A DNA stretch of 64,000 nucleotides from Latrodectus hesperus (lineage: Eukaryota; Arthropoda; Arachnida; Araneae; Theridiidae). Numbering within the stretch: position 1 is the stretch's first letter; the number at the start of each line of letters is the position of its first letter. Positions 19,368-32,913 of this stretch are shown here, one piece after another. The stretch is taken from NCBI GenBank assembly GCA_037975125.1, contig CM075853.1, forward strand, positions 35,411,113-35,475,112, in the 5' to 3' direction. Below the pieces are notes generated by a model, which saw nothing but the letters and a program-made list of their open reading frames with translations, ran no database searches and had not been told where the DNA came from. A program made the translations under genes and the position numbers.

Positions 19368-22300
19368 CTAATACAATTTTAATCCACATAATGGTAAAAG
19401 TTCTTTTAATTTAAACTTAGATAAAGATTTTGTAAACATATCAGCAATTTGTAGGTTAGATGAAATATAGTAAACTTTTATATCATGACAATTCAAGATA
19501 TGTTGAATAAATTTTAATTTAATGTCTATATGTTTTAATCGACCTTTGTTGTTTTCCTTTGTTACACACTTAATACAAGATTGATTATCTTCAAAAATCA
19601 TGATTTCTTTAATATCAGTTAATTCCAAAATAATGTTTTTCAACCACAATGCATCTTGAATGGCTTTACTTAGGGCAATAATTTCTGCTTCTGTAGAAGA
19701 TAAAGCAATACAATTTTGTTTTCGACAAGACCAAGATATTGGACAATTATTAAACATAATTATGTTACCAGAAATGGATTTTCTGTCATTTGGGTTTGCA
19801 CCCCAGTTAGCATCTGCGTAGATATTTAAGCATGAATTTTTATCCACACACTTTTTATATTCCAGTTTTAAAGTTGAAGTACCTTTCAGATATCTCAAAA
19901 TTCTTTTCAATGCACTCCAAGCACTATCAGTAGGGTGTTCTTGAAGTTGACTCAAACAGTTTACAGCATAAAGGATGTCTGGACGAGATGTATATGCTAA
20001 ATAAATTAAAGATCCTATTAGTTCTCGGTAGGGTCCACAAAAAGCACTTCCTTTCTCAAAATCAGCTGCTGTTGCTCCTACTTCCATGGGAGTAGAGACT
20101 ATTTTAGCATCAAACATTTTAAATTTGTTTAATAAATTCAAAATATATGTTTCTTGATCTAGATACAGTCCATCAGGTGTAAATGTAATTTTAATTCCTA
20201 AAAATTCAGAAACTGTTCCAGATTTAGACATTTCAAATTCTTTTGATAATAATCCAATTATAATTTTGATTTCACTATCATCAGTACCCGCAATTAATAA
20301 ATCGTCCACATAAAGTGCCATTAGTATTCTTCCACCTTTTGACTGACGAATAAAAATGCATTGTTCACTATTTAATGGTTTAAAGTTTAATTTGATAATG
20401 AAATTTAAAAATTTTACATACCATTGACGAGGTGACTGCTTAAGTCCGTATAAGCTTTTCTTTAACCGGCACTTCCTGCCACTATTATCATCATATCCTT
20501 CTGGTTGATCCATGTAAATAATTTCTTTTAATTCACCATTCAGAAATGCAGTTTTAACATCCAGTGAATAAACTTTTAAATTTTCTTGAAGAATAATAGT
20601 AAACACTATGCGTAATGCAGGAATACTGATAACTGGTGAAAATGTTTTATCATAATCCACTCCTTCTCTTTGCATAAAACCACGAGCAACAAGTCGAGCC
20701 TTATATTTTCCATCTCGTTTTTCGCGTAGAACCCATTTGCATGAAATTGCACGTTTCCCATGTGGTAATTCTTCAAGACACCAAACTTCGTTCTTTTCCA
20801 TGGACTGCATTTCTTCATCCATTGCTTTCTTCCAAAGATTCTGTTCTTCCTCTGGCAGTGCAGATAAATCTTTAAACGACAACGAATCTTCAAAAATTAC
20901 CATTGCTTCATAAACTTCTGGTTCAGGATATTTAACTGGTGGTTTCTTTTGCCTTTGTGGTCTTTCCAAAATTTCTTCTGTAGTAATTGTTTCAGTAATA
21001 TTTTCTTCACCACCAATTTCTTCAACATCATTTTCATTTTCCGAAATAATGGAATCCACATTCAGAATATTTTTATCTTCTAAATCCATTTTTCTTTCTT
21101 CGTTAAATACAACGTTCCTTGATATCACTATTCTCTTTGAATCTGGATCCATTAAACGATATCCCATAGTCGAATATCCCACAAATATCATTCTGTTTGA
21201 CTTCTTATCTAACTTCTTCCTTTGAGAAGGAGGAACCAACACGTATGCATCGCATCCAAATACTCGAATGTTTTGAAGATCGGAATCTTTACCATATTTT
21301 AATTTATAAGGAGTACAGTTTTCTATGGATCTACTAGGAATTCTGTTTCTTAGGTATGCAGCAGTTAAAATTGCAAATCCCCAAAATTTCTTGCTAAGTT
21401 TTGCTTCAAATATTAAAGCTCGCCCTTTTTCTAACAATGTACGATTGGCACGCTCAGCAACTCCATTTAAAGGTGCAGTGTACGGAGGAACTGGATCTAT
21501 TGTAACACCAAATTTAGTAGCACATTTGATGAGTTCACCACAAACATATTCTTTTGCATTGTCGCACCTAATTTTCCGTACTGAAGGATTTGCTTTTAAA
21601 AAGCATCTTAACTCATTCACAACATCACTTTTTCTTTTCAGCAAACGAACTTCCATAAAACGTGAATAATCATCAATTAATGTCATAAAATAACGCTCAC
21701 CTGTAGCCATAGGCGGATCAATAGGGCCACAAACATCTGTGTGAATCAATGTCATAGTTTCGGATGCCCTTCGTCTGGGACCTTTTCCTATAGGAGAAGC
21801 ACTTTGTTTGGAAAAAGTACACACTTCACAAAATTTATCAAAGGTAGGCAATCCAAGTTCTTTTAAGGCTTTATTAGAGGAATGTCCAAGTCTTCTGTGC
21901 CATAAATCCAAGTCATTTTCTTTCGCAGTAAGAGAAATTTCACAATTTGGAACAAAATCACAAATATACTGTCCACTATCATCACGATAACCCAAACAAA
22001 TGTTTTCTTTCTCATTTTCGATGAACACTTTTTTATTTCTAAAGATAACACTATATCCACCTAATTCAATATTCTTTACAGAAATTAATTCTCCATTGAG
22101 TTCAGGAACAAAAAGGACATTTTCTAAAGTTATATCAATTCCATTAGATGTTTTGCCTTTTACACTTCCAATACCTTTCACTTCCAGTGCAGTGGAGCGG
22201 GATGCACATCGAATAGTTCCTGATGACGGTTTGATGAATGAAAACCAGTCTTTCTGAGAGCACATATGGGATGTTGCCCCGGAATCAATAATGAACTTTT

Positions 22301-23117
22301 TCGGACTTCCGAAAGTCAAATTGCCAGCAGCAAAAGATAGAGCAGAAGAATATTTTTCATCAGTCTTAGATTCAGATTTGAATTTACATTCCTTTTTAAA
22401 ATGACCAACACGACCACAATTATAGCACGTTTTCTTTTTACAGAACTTAGCAGTATGTCCTTTCTTTTTACAATGAAAACATGTGAGTTCTTTTCTCGTA
22501 GAAAAAGCCGCAGTATCCACAGTTTGTTTCATAAAACGAATACTTGTTTTATTTCTCGAATCATTCAAAAGAGCTTCAGAGTCTATCAAACGCTGAGTTA
22601 CAAAATCTAACGATAAATTCTCACTCGGTTGATTCTCTAATGCAACCTTAACATTTTCGAATTCTGGAGGGAGAGACATCAAAATATAGACGACAGTATC
22701 AATATCACTAACCTCCGCTCCAGACATTCGTAAATCGGCGACAAGTTTTGAAACTTCATCTATGTGCTGGCGCATTGGAACATCTCTGTTTTTCTTAAGT
22801 GTAGCAAGACGTTTTCTAGTTAGTATTTGGTTTACCGCTCCTTTGCTTTCATAAACAGCATGAAGTTTCTCCCATAATTCTTTCGCCGTATTTTCACCAC
22901 TCATTGATACGAGCACTTGATCACTTAAGAGTGACATGAGTAATGCGTAGGCTTTCTTTCCTTTAACGACTTCTGCTTCCTTATTCACATCGGGCTCCTT
23001 AACTAAGTATGTTTCCAGTTCTTTCGCAGACAAAACAGCTTCCACTCGTCGCCGCCAAACAGGAAAGTTCTTTCCATCAAATGGATTTACTCCATACAAA
23101 TCATGCGGCGAAGCCAT
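19368..23117 (-). CDS. Copia-type gag-pol polyprotein (1249 aa)
   Basis: One polyprotein for capsid, protease, integrase and reverse transcriptase/RNase H, needed for cytoplasmic copying of the element RNA and nuclear integration. Visible in order: a copia-type Gag region (about 1-200); two CCHC zinc knuckles (C213-C226 and C231-C244); protease DSG at 278-280; integrase HHCC zinc finger (H407, H412, C430, C433); integrase core D461, D519, E555 with 35 residues between the last two; reverse transcriptase with D853 in SLDVKTAFLNGE and YVDD at 936-939; RNase H residues D1102, E1143, D1177 and D1226. No catalytic residue is missing. The start is the first Met of the open frame, 85 bp after the 5' LTR, and the length is normal for fused copia gag-pol. 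There is no frameshift between gag and pol. Function as an active element is inferred from intactness. Confidence 0.97.
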   Translation of the reverse strand: MASPHDLYGVNPFDGKNFPVWRRRVEAVLSAKELETYLVKEPDVNKEAEVVKGKKAYALLMSLLSDQVLVSMSGENTAKELWEKLHAVYESKGAVNQILTRKRLATLKKNRDVPMRQHIDEVSKLVADLRMSGAEVSDIDTVVYILMSLPPEFENVKVALENQPSENLSLDFVTQRLIDSEALLNDSRNKTSIRFMKQTVDTAAFSTRKELTCFHCKKKGHTAKFCKKKTCYNCGRVGHFKKECKFKSESKTDEKYSSALSFAAGNLTFGSPKKFIIDSGATSHMCSQKDWFSFIKPSSGTIRCASRSTALEVKGIGSVKGKTSNGIDITLENVLFVPELNGELISVKNIELGGYSVIFRNKKVFIENEKENICLGYRDDSGQYICDFVPNCEISLTAKENDLDLWHRRLGHSSNKALKELGLPTFDKFCEVCTFSKQSASPIGKGPRRRASETMTLIHTDVCGPIDPPMATGERYFMTLIDDYSRFMEVRLLKRKSDVVNELRCFLKANPSVRKIRCDNAKEYVCGELIKCATKFGVTIDPVPPYTAPLNGVAERANRTLLEKGRALIFEAKLSKKFWGFAILTAAYLRNRIPSRSIENCTPYKLKYGKDSDLQNIRVFGCDAYVLVPPSQRKKLDKKSNRMIFVGYSTMGYRLMDPDSKRIVISRNVVFNEERKMDLEDKNILNVDSIISENENDVEEIGGEENITETITTEEILERPQRQKKPPVKYPEPEVYEAMVIFEDSLSFKDLSALPEEEQNLWKKAMDEEMQSMEKNEVWCLEELPHGKRAISCKWVLREKRDGKYKARLVARGFMQREGVDYDKTFSPVISIPALRIVFTIILQENLKVYSLDVKTAFLNGELKEIIYMDQPEGYDDNSGRKCRLKKSLYGLKQSPRQWYVKFLNFIIKLNFKPLNSEQCIFIRQSKGGRILMALYVDDLLIAGTDDSEIKIIIGLLSKEFEMSKSGTVSEFLGIKITFTPDGLYLDQETYILNLLNKFKMFDAKIVSTPMEVGATAADFEKGSAFCGPYRELIGSLIYLAYTSRPDILYAVNCLSQLQEHPTDSAWSALKRILRYLKGTSTLKLEYKKCVDKNSCLNIYADANWGANPNDRKSISGNIIMFNNCPISWSCRKQNCIALSSTEAEIIALSKAIQDALWLKNIILELTDIKEIMIFEDNQSCIKCVTKENNKGRLKHIDIKLKFIQHILNCHDIKVYYISSNLQIADMFTKSLSKFKLKELLPLCGLKLY

Positions 23118-23185
23118 TGCTTATTGATAAATTTATTCTATCAAGCAATAAATTAAAACTAGAAACTGCTTTCAATTTATGACAG

Positions 23186-23204
23186 TGAAAACCACGCTCT
23201 GCTG
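23186..23204 (-). promoter_or_regulatory. Candidate primer-binding site of the copia element
   Basis: On the minus strand the sequence spanning the 5' LTR edge begins AGCAGAGCGTGGTTTTC. From what I recall of eukaryotic initiator-tRNA-Met, the complement of its 3' acceptor and T-arm region contains AGCAGAG followed by a TGGTTT-like stretch, so the match is good but lacks the usual leading TGG complementary to the CCA end. Copia elements often prime from initiator tRNA-Met, in some cases from an internal tRNA fragment. The tRNA identity is inference. Confidence 0.4.
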
Positions 23205-23487
23205 TTGAAATTCGTTAAACGAACAAGAGTCCATGAATCGCAAAAAGAATATTTAATGAAGCAAGTTACAAAGAAAGAAATTATACACATACTAAACTAA
23301 TAGAACAGAACATGGTGTATTTATAGATTTTGGACGGCTTGAACACAACCACCAATCAGAAGGCAGCGCAGCAGACGATTTGTAAGAGCAGACGATTGCG
23401 GACGTCTTAGAAGACTACAGTTTTACAGACGATAATAGACTTACTTTGTGTTTCTTTGCGATTACTTGCATTATATTATTTACAACA
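23203..23487 (-). repeat. 5' LTR of the copia element
   Basis: 285 bp, apparently identical to 18961-19245, with the same TGTTG...CAACA ends. As the upstream LTR on the minus strand it carries the promoter: CTATAAATA on the minus strand at 23318-23326, about 165 nt into the LTR, with an inverted CCAAT-type motif and the repeated AGACGAT motif upstream. It is followed on the plus strand by AAATT. Confidence 0.96.
23318..23326 (-). promoter_or_regulatory. TATA box of the copia LTR promoter
   Basis: CTATAAATA on the minus strand in the 5' LTR. Transcription would begin roughly 25-30 nt downstream and the ATTAAA variant further on would define the R/U5 end. The motif match is direct; the start site is inferred. 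Confidence 0.6.
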
Positions 23488-23492
23488 AAATT
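23488..23492. repeat. Target-site duplication AAATT, right copy
   Basis: Matches 18956-18960 exactly and abuts the 5' LTR. Confidence 0.93.
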
Positions 23493-23556
23493 CATATTAA
23501 CGTCTGTTTAATAGTAAAAATGTTTAAAAAAACATCGATATTTTTAAGATATATAT

Positions 23557-23721
<165 letters not shown>

Positions 23722-23877
23722 TCATTTCACAGAAAGAAAGAAATTGCGAATTGCAGCTGCAAAATTCAATTGCATGTTAAGAAAGAAAAAACAAATACTT
23801 ATATTAATATACTTTATTTAAGATGTTTAAATTTCTCTCCGTCAGCTGCAATTCACATTTGCATCCTCACTTGAAGA

Positions 23878-24732
23878 TCATGTTGCACACGTTGGAGCAT
23901 ACAGTGTGACACGTTGGAATACGTGACCTAATGCGTCGTTTAAGGTCCTGCAATTTTTTTGAGGGATCGCATACACCTGCTGTTTCAAGTATCCCCACAG
24001 GAAAAAGTCCAGTGGAGTCATATCAGGAGAACGTGGAGGCCACTCTTCGAAACCGCCATACCCTAGTATTTGGTTGCCAAATTCCTTGACGAGGTACTGC
24101 TTCACTGGAGATGTCTTGTGAGCAGGTGCGCTGTCATGTTGAAACCATAGATTCTTAGACTAAACAACGGCAGGTTCTCCACAAAATCACGAAACATTTA
24201 GGATTTTCCAGCGCGCAGTAATGGGTGCTTTGCTAGAGTATATGCCATTTCGTGAAAAACATGCCTCATTCGTCCATATTATATCTGCCAAGAATGTTGG
24301 CTGGACCTGTATCTGATTCATGACGAATTTGCACCATGCTTAGCGTCGCTCGGCATCCCCGACCACTGAAAACTGTTCACGCGTTGGTCGGTATGGATGA
24401 GCACCTGTATCGCTTAGGATTTTCTAAACCTGACTTTTGGAGAGACCACAGTGTTGACTGATCTCTCTTACGCTGCATTTCGAATATGCGAGGGCATATG
24501 CTAATACCTCATCCGGTTGAACTTGCCGTCCTACTTTACCTGGTCTGCCAAATCGAGGTCGACTAGTAACGCAACCTGTCTCCCTCAAACGTTTTACAAC
24601 AGTTTGATGCGAAGGTTGCGGGCTTGCAGGGAAACATTTGCGGTACAGCCTTGCTGCTAATCGTGCCTTAAGTCGATATTCACCGTACAGTAAAACCATC
24701 TCACAATACTCAGCTTTGGAATACTCAGCCAT
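23878..24732 (-). pseudogene. Broken mariner-like transposase with DUF4817-type N-terminus
   Basis: One frame runs from the ATG at 24730-24732 (MAEYSKAEY) to 23878 but is cut by four in-frame stops (24424-24426, 24340-24342, 24187-24189, 24160-24162). The N-terminal third is a helix-turn-helix DNA-binding region of the DUF4817 type, followed by a GRPG-like linker. The catalytic region shows WTNEACF, where an Asp is expected but Asn is present, then FQHDSAPAH (Asp codon 24133-24135) and WPPRSPDMTPLDFFLWG. I count 41 residues between the last two catalytic aspartates, the spacing reported for rosa-type elements. Only about 43 residues separate the first two catalytic positions, about half the usual distance, so roughly 45-50 codons were probably lost. 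The C-terminal tail appears to shift frame near 23930 and gain a further stop. The protein cannot be functional. Confidence 0.85.
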
Positions 24733-25297
24733 GACCACGAGCATCAACATACTACAGTCCCAAGAATATGTCTCTTTTATAGCTGTCTCATGTGAACAGG
24801 CGTGACGTTTCTTACGTATTTGCCTACTGCATACAAATTGTTGAAATTATTTTTAACACTTCCGCTCTTCCCATTTCGAAATAAAAGTGAAAAATGTAAT
24901 CACGAAAATGTATATGTTTTTCTTTCACCGCTACAAAGTGAAAGAAAGAAAACAATTTTTTGTTTCTTCAATTATGTACACGTAATATGTTCCACGTCAC
25001 AGCACGAAACAATTAATGCGCATTTTAACCGTTATATTCTTCACATTAATGCTTACAAGGTATCTTTTCGTACTAAATCGAGGATGCTCTACAACTTTGT
25101 AAATCACTTTTTTTACCTATCTCGTTCCATTTTCGAGACACGAATACTAACTCCACAGTTTTCCACCAGGTGGCGTGGCAGATGGTTTCATTCAGTAGCG
25201 CATGGCTACTTTACTATACCTAGACACCACTTTTCTGAATATAGCAGCAGACGTTCCGAAGTTAAGAGGATGGCAAGGGACTTTAGTGGACATACTG
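24733..25297 (-). other. Presumed 5' untranslated region of the mariner-like element
   Basis: Between the transposase start and the right terminus lies DNA of mixed composition. The plus strand has a 184-codon open frame here (24802-25356), but it crosses the apparent terminus, has no recognisable domain, and is Phe/Ser-rich in the manner of a chance frame. I therefore treat the region as element leader sequence. A separate gene cannot be strictly excluded. Confidence 0.4.
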
Positions 25298-25299
25298 TA

Positions 25300-25923
25300 T
25301 ATACTTCTTGGCAACTGAAAATTATCTGTGGAGGAAAATGGATTAGTATATTTTAAAATTTTATTAAAGAAAAATTAAATGCAATAAGGATTAGTTCAAA
25401 TCGGAGTATACTTATTTTCAATATTCATAGCATAATAAAATAATTAATTACATCAAAATGTTTGGGTTGATTAAATTATGTGAAATTTATTTAGATGAAA
25501 TATGAATATTTAACAGAATAATTAGATAGCTAAGATATATGGAGTTTATGAAATATTTTTGTTTACAACATGTATTTAATAATATCTACAGAGAAGGAAA
25601 TATATCAAGCATTTAATAATGTAGTAAATAATACTTAACAGAAAAATAATATTAATATATTTTAATAATTTTTTTAGTTCAGCCTTTAATAAACATTTAT
25701 AATATTCTTTACATCATCGAAATTCAGTTTTATTATTTCAGACAAAACATTTATTTCTTTAAGTGTACCATTCAAAGATTTTGGCATTATATTGGTGATG
25801 ATGATTACAAAACACAATTTCTGTTGCTATTTTTATGTATTTGACTATTTTCTAGCTCATATATTTTAGTTACATTACTTTTTAAAGGTATAAATTGAAA
25901 TTTATTTGTATATATAATATATA

Positions 25924-25926
<3 letters not shown>
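25300..25926. other. A+T-rich spacer, no gene seen
   Basis: Nothing recognised. Confidence 0.6.

Positions 25927-26014
<88 letters not shown>
25927..26014. repeat. (TA)n microsatellite
   Basis: 88 bp of TA repeats preceded by TATATGCATA. Confidence 0.97.
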
Positions 26015-26017
<3 letters not shown>

Positions 26018-26739
26018 TGAAAGATCATTTTAAGTGCAAAATGCAATTTTTTTTAAAGTCATGCAATTATATTGACTAAATTTATTTTACTATGTTATAG
26101 AATATGCAAATTGTATTGATTCAAGATATTTCATGGCCTCAAAGGGCAAAAATATCCTAGTTTGGAAAAAAAAATTCTTTTTACTATTACAAGGCAACGA
26201 ATAATCTATATTAATGCAGAAAATTATCTATTAATCATGGAACTTAGTGAAAATATAACCTGTAATTCTCTTTCCTCTATTTTATAATATCTATTTTAAA
26301 AGACCAATACTAATTAATCTAAGGGAAAGTTACAGAAAATTAATGATTCTCTAAAAGAAGGTATTATTTCTCAAAGTGTCATGCCTGAGAAATAAAGAAA
26401 CTTTTCAGTTGCTACTGGAAACCATAACAAAATAGTTTTAATTAGAGTATATATGTAGGTATGTCGGAAACATATACCTGCTGTTAACTTACCTTACATA
26501 TAATATATCACTTATTATATAGTAAGTATGAACAACATTCAATGCACCTATCATAATATTTTCTACACTTTATTACTTTCAATTAACTTATGAACTACAA
26601 AATATTTTCTTAGCAAACTCAGAGATGAAATCAGAGATGAAAAGTAATTATATTTTGGATTATTTAATCCTTTTTTTTCTTCATGTGAAGCAAAAAGAAT
26701 AATTTATTTATAATGTTATATATGTTATGTATATATGTA
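26015..26739. other. A+T-rich spacer, no gene seen
   Basis: Nothing beyond a small imperfect hairpin at about 26490-26526 (arms about 14 bp). Confidence 0.55.
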
Positions 26740-30119
<3,380 letters not shown>

Positions 30120-30502
30120 GTTCGCTAGACAACAATAGACTGCATGAATTTTTCACCAACTTTTCCAGTACAGTAAAGTGTGAGTTGGGGGAGATTTATT
30201 TTGCTTACATAATGATAGATCATAGACAGAAGCTGTTTCAATGGCTGGATTTCTGGCAAACTTAGAGTGGCTTGTTGTTTTATTATAAGAGAAATCATGT
30301 TCTGTTTACAGCATCATAATCGTCGTACCCATATTATGCCGAGGAATTCAAAATTGTTATCTTGCATTCAACATCAATACACTGACCCATAAACTAGTTT
30401 GATGCTGTAGTTAGCCATGCATTGCATGCACGTTAAAGTATCCTAATGTTTTTTAGATGGCTGCTGGAACAGAAGCTTAATAGCTCTGTTCATACAGCTT
30501 CA

Positions 30503-30547
30503 AGCAGAAACTATTAAAGGTCATGGTGGCCTTTAATAGTTTCTGCT
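30503..30547. repeat. Perfect 18-bp inverted repeat, 9-nt loop
   Basis: AGCAGAAACTATTAAAGG at 30503-30520 and its exact reverse complement at 30530-30547, separated by TCATGGTGG. It sits in the middle of the G+C-richer island. Confidence 0.9.
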
Positions 30548-30859
30548 AGGCCATCGTTTTAAATATTGAAAAGTTTTGAGATCAAATCTCTTATCAGACT
30601 GTATCTTATTACTTTTCAATTCGATTTAAGCTATTAAGCTATCAAATTGACCTAAGCGAAAATCAGTAGTTTTCACTAAAGGCAGCTAGAACACGTTAGG
30701 CATACTCGCTAAGTTCTTCAAGTGAAATGATGCATCCGTAGTGGTTGATCAAATATTGCGATTTTTTTATTTTGTCTCTGCTTTAAAATTACGAAGTATC
30801 CTAACCGGCTGCTATCACCTTTCTGGTATAACCCAGTTCAAGGCTAGGTACAAATTAGT

Positions 30860-30947
30860 ATGCTAGTGCAATAAAAACAACAGCAGAAGCTATTATATGC
30901 TATTATAAGTATGCTATTGCAACAACAATAACAACAGAAGCTGTTGA
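30860..30947. repeat. Degenerate direct repeat, two copies of about 37 bp
   Basis: Both copies run TATGCTA-TGCAA, then a CAACA-rich stretch, then CAGAAGCT-TT. They are separated by TATGCTATTATAAG-like sequence that looks like a partial third copy. Confidence 0.6.
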
Positions 30948-31330
30948 ATTTTTGTTTTGTTAAGTCCTACGACATTACTCTTAATTCAAATCCTGATAAA
31001 CCCTGAGTTTGTACAAAGATTGTTATCAGCATTTTTAAGGATCTTCATAAACAGCAAGATTTGAAATGGCAGGCCTAACCAACAACTATTCCGAAATGTC
31101 TGACCATCAAAATATGTCTAGAAAATGGTAGCTTACCATCTGGCTTGACATCATGTGGTAATTAATGTAATGGATAAACTTCCTGTTGAAACTGCATTAG
31201 CAACAGAACTTACATATACCAAATAAGTTTCGTTTTGGCACTGAATGAATGATCAGTTTGATTCAATGCCCAGATTATAAATGCTATTATTGTTGCTAAA
31301 AGGAATTGCTTTTTTCAGAATTTATACTTG

Positions 31331-31731
31331 AAAATTTCTGGAAATTATAATTTAATGTTAATTTTAGTAATATATATTCAACCACTTGATGAATGTTTCA
31401 CTTGCCTAATCTATTAATTTTTCATTTGGATAGGAAAAATAAAATCAATTAAAAAACTGTTTATACTATAATATTGCATATATTCCCAGTATATATTCAT
31501 ACTCAAATGAAATATGTAAAATCAATTTACATGGAGTTTGCCAGCTACTCACCGTAGGTATATAGCGATATGAAAGTGAAGATTGTAAAGTAGGCTTAAC
31601 AGGAAATCTTCTAAATATTACAGAATTTTGGAATTCAACCTCATTCTACAGTTAATCTGCCCTATATTAGATATTTCCCGAATAAGAAGCATGTCCTTAT
31701 ATATATTTTTTAAGTATTTTCTTCTTTTATA
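31331..31731. other. A+T-rich spacer, no gene seen
   Basis: Nothing recognised before the Tc1-like element. Confidence 0.55.
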
Positions 31732-31733
31732 TA

Positions 31734-31760
31734 CACAGTCCAGTCACATTAATGTGACCA
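31734..31760 (+). repeat. Left terminal inverted repeat of the Tc1-like element
   Basis: Starts CACAGTCCAGTCAC and ends TGTGACCA. It pairs with 32914-32940 at 25 of 27 positions. Bases 31743-31758 form a perfect 16-bp palindrome, GTCACATTAATGTGAC. Confidence 0.96.
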
Positions 31761-31881
31761 CCACGTACTTTCCATGTCAGAGTTGAATCACCAATCACAG
31801 AAGGCAGGTGGCAGCACAGTAGAGTTGTGAGAGTATAAAGGGTGTGTGAGGGCTTTGGAAAACATTTAAATCGTTGGCGTA

Positions 31882-32909
31882 ATGCAGAAACGAAGTGATT
31901 TATCCGACCTCCAAAAGGGCATGATCATTGGCTTTCGGGCCAAGGGTGGAAGCATTTCCGAAACGGCTGAGTTTGTGAACTGTTCACGTGCCGCCGTGGT
32001 AAAAGTGTACCGTGCATGGCAAAATAGGACTGTCCAAAATCAGCGACGTGGCAAATGTGGTGCACCACGGGTCATAGATGACAGAGGCGAACGATGGTTG
32101 CGGAGATGCGTTCGGGCAGATAGACGAGCTACCGTTGAGCAACTGACCACCAAAATGAACCAAAGGGCCACCAAAAGTGTCTCCCAAACTACTATTCAGC
32201 GAACATTGCTGCGTCTGGGCCTCCGAAGCAGACGCCTGTGCTGACTGCTGTTCATCCACGGCGAAGGCTAGAATTTGCACGCCTGTACAGCAGCTGGACG
32301 TCCACTGAGTGGCGACAGGTTGCATTTTCAGATAAATCGCGTTTTATGCTCCATCAGAGAGATGGACGTTGGCGTATAAGGCGTGAAACCTCTGAAAGGA
32401 ACCACCCTGCAACCATTGCCGGAACGGTCTAAGCTGGAGGCGGGAGCATTATGGTCTAGGGAATGTTTTCCTGGCATTCTCTGGGTTCACTGATCATTGT
32501 GGAAGGCACAATGGATCAATACAAGTACGCATCTTTCCTTGCTGACCATGTCCACCCCTACATGCGCATTGTTTTTCCTCAGGATGATGGCATTCTCCAG
32601 CAGGACAATGCGAGGTGCCATACAGCTTCCAGTGTACGTGCGTGGTTTGAAGAGCACCAGGATGAGTTAACCGTCTTCTCCTGGCCAGCAAACTCACCTG
32701 ACTTAAACCCAATCGAGCATCTGTGGGACCAACTCGATCGAGTTGTTCGCGCCATGGATCCTCAACTGCGTAATCTAGCGCAGCTGGCCACGGCATTAGA
32801 GTTGGCATGGCTCAACATACCAGAGAACACCTTCAGGGGCCTAAGTGACTCTCTTCCTGCACGTTTCGCAGCAGTCCGCTCTGCGAAAGGTGGTTATTCT
32901 GGCTTTTGA
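31882..32909 (+). pseudogene. Broken Tc1-like transposase (DD36E spacing)
   Basis: Begins at the ATG of MQKRSDLSDLQKG and is open to 32244 (120 codons): paired-type helix-turn-helix DNA-binding region, then a GAPRV linker corresponding to the GRPR-like motif. The frame then shifts. In the second frame (about 32238-32432) FSDKSRF holds the first catalytic Asp. Stops at 32430-32432 (TAA) and 32457-32459 (TAG) follow, then 32463-32909 is open for the rest of the catalytic domain. There the second Asp is in QQDNARCH (32604-32606) and the Glu in SPDLNPIEHLWD (32715-32717). I count 36 residues between them, where classic Tc1 has 34. Both stops fit single C-to-T-type changes from Gln and Trp codons, and a small deletion near 32235-32240 explains the frameshift. 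Confidence 0.93.
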
Positions 32910-32913
32910 CAGA

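Larger units (their letters stand above)
18961..23487 (-). mobile_element. Full-length Ty1/copia LTR retrotransposon
   Basis: A 4527-bp element on the minus strand: two 285-bp LTRs (TGTTG...CAACA), an 85-bp leader, one uninterrupted 1249-codon gag-pol frame and a 122-bp 3' region with a purine-rich tract. The 5-bp sequence AAATT flanks both ends (18956-18960 and 23488-23492), as expected for an integrase-made target duplication. The domain order protease, integrase, reverse transcriptase, RNase H is diagnostic of copia-type rather than gypsy or BEL elements. I found no difference between the LTRs by eye, and the frame has no stop, so insertion was recent and the copy may be functional. It lies 73 bp from a (TA)n array and next to a decayed mariner-like element. 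Confidence 0.97.
30120..31330. other. G+C-richer island of unknown origin
   Basis: About 1.2 kb of noticeably less A+T-rich DNA with no long open frame on either strand. It includes a perfect 18-bp hairpin (30503-30547) and two degenerate copies of a roughly 37-bp unit rich in CAA/CAG (about 30860-30896 and 30911-30947). This could be an old non-coding transposon, an untranslated exon or a non-coding RNA. Nothing in it is recognisable enough to choose. Confidence 0.35.

Noticed and set aside
20606..22610. Other-frame and opposite-strand open frames inside the copia element (for example 21325-21669, 22000-22257, 22401-22610)
   Set aside because: Shadows of the intact gag-pol frame, with no motifs of their own.
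24802..25356. 184-codon plus-strand open frame
   Set aside because: It overlaps the leader and terminus of the mariner-like element, has no recognisable domain and has the composition of a chance frame. Kept only as a remark.
31984..32808. Minus-strand frames at 31984-32325 and 32494-32808
   Set aside because: Antisense shadows of the Tc1-like transposase, whose plus-strand motifs are unambiguous.
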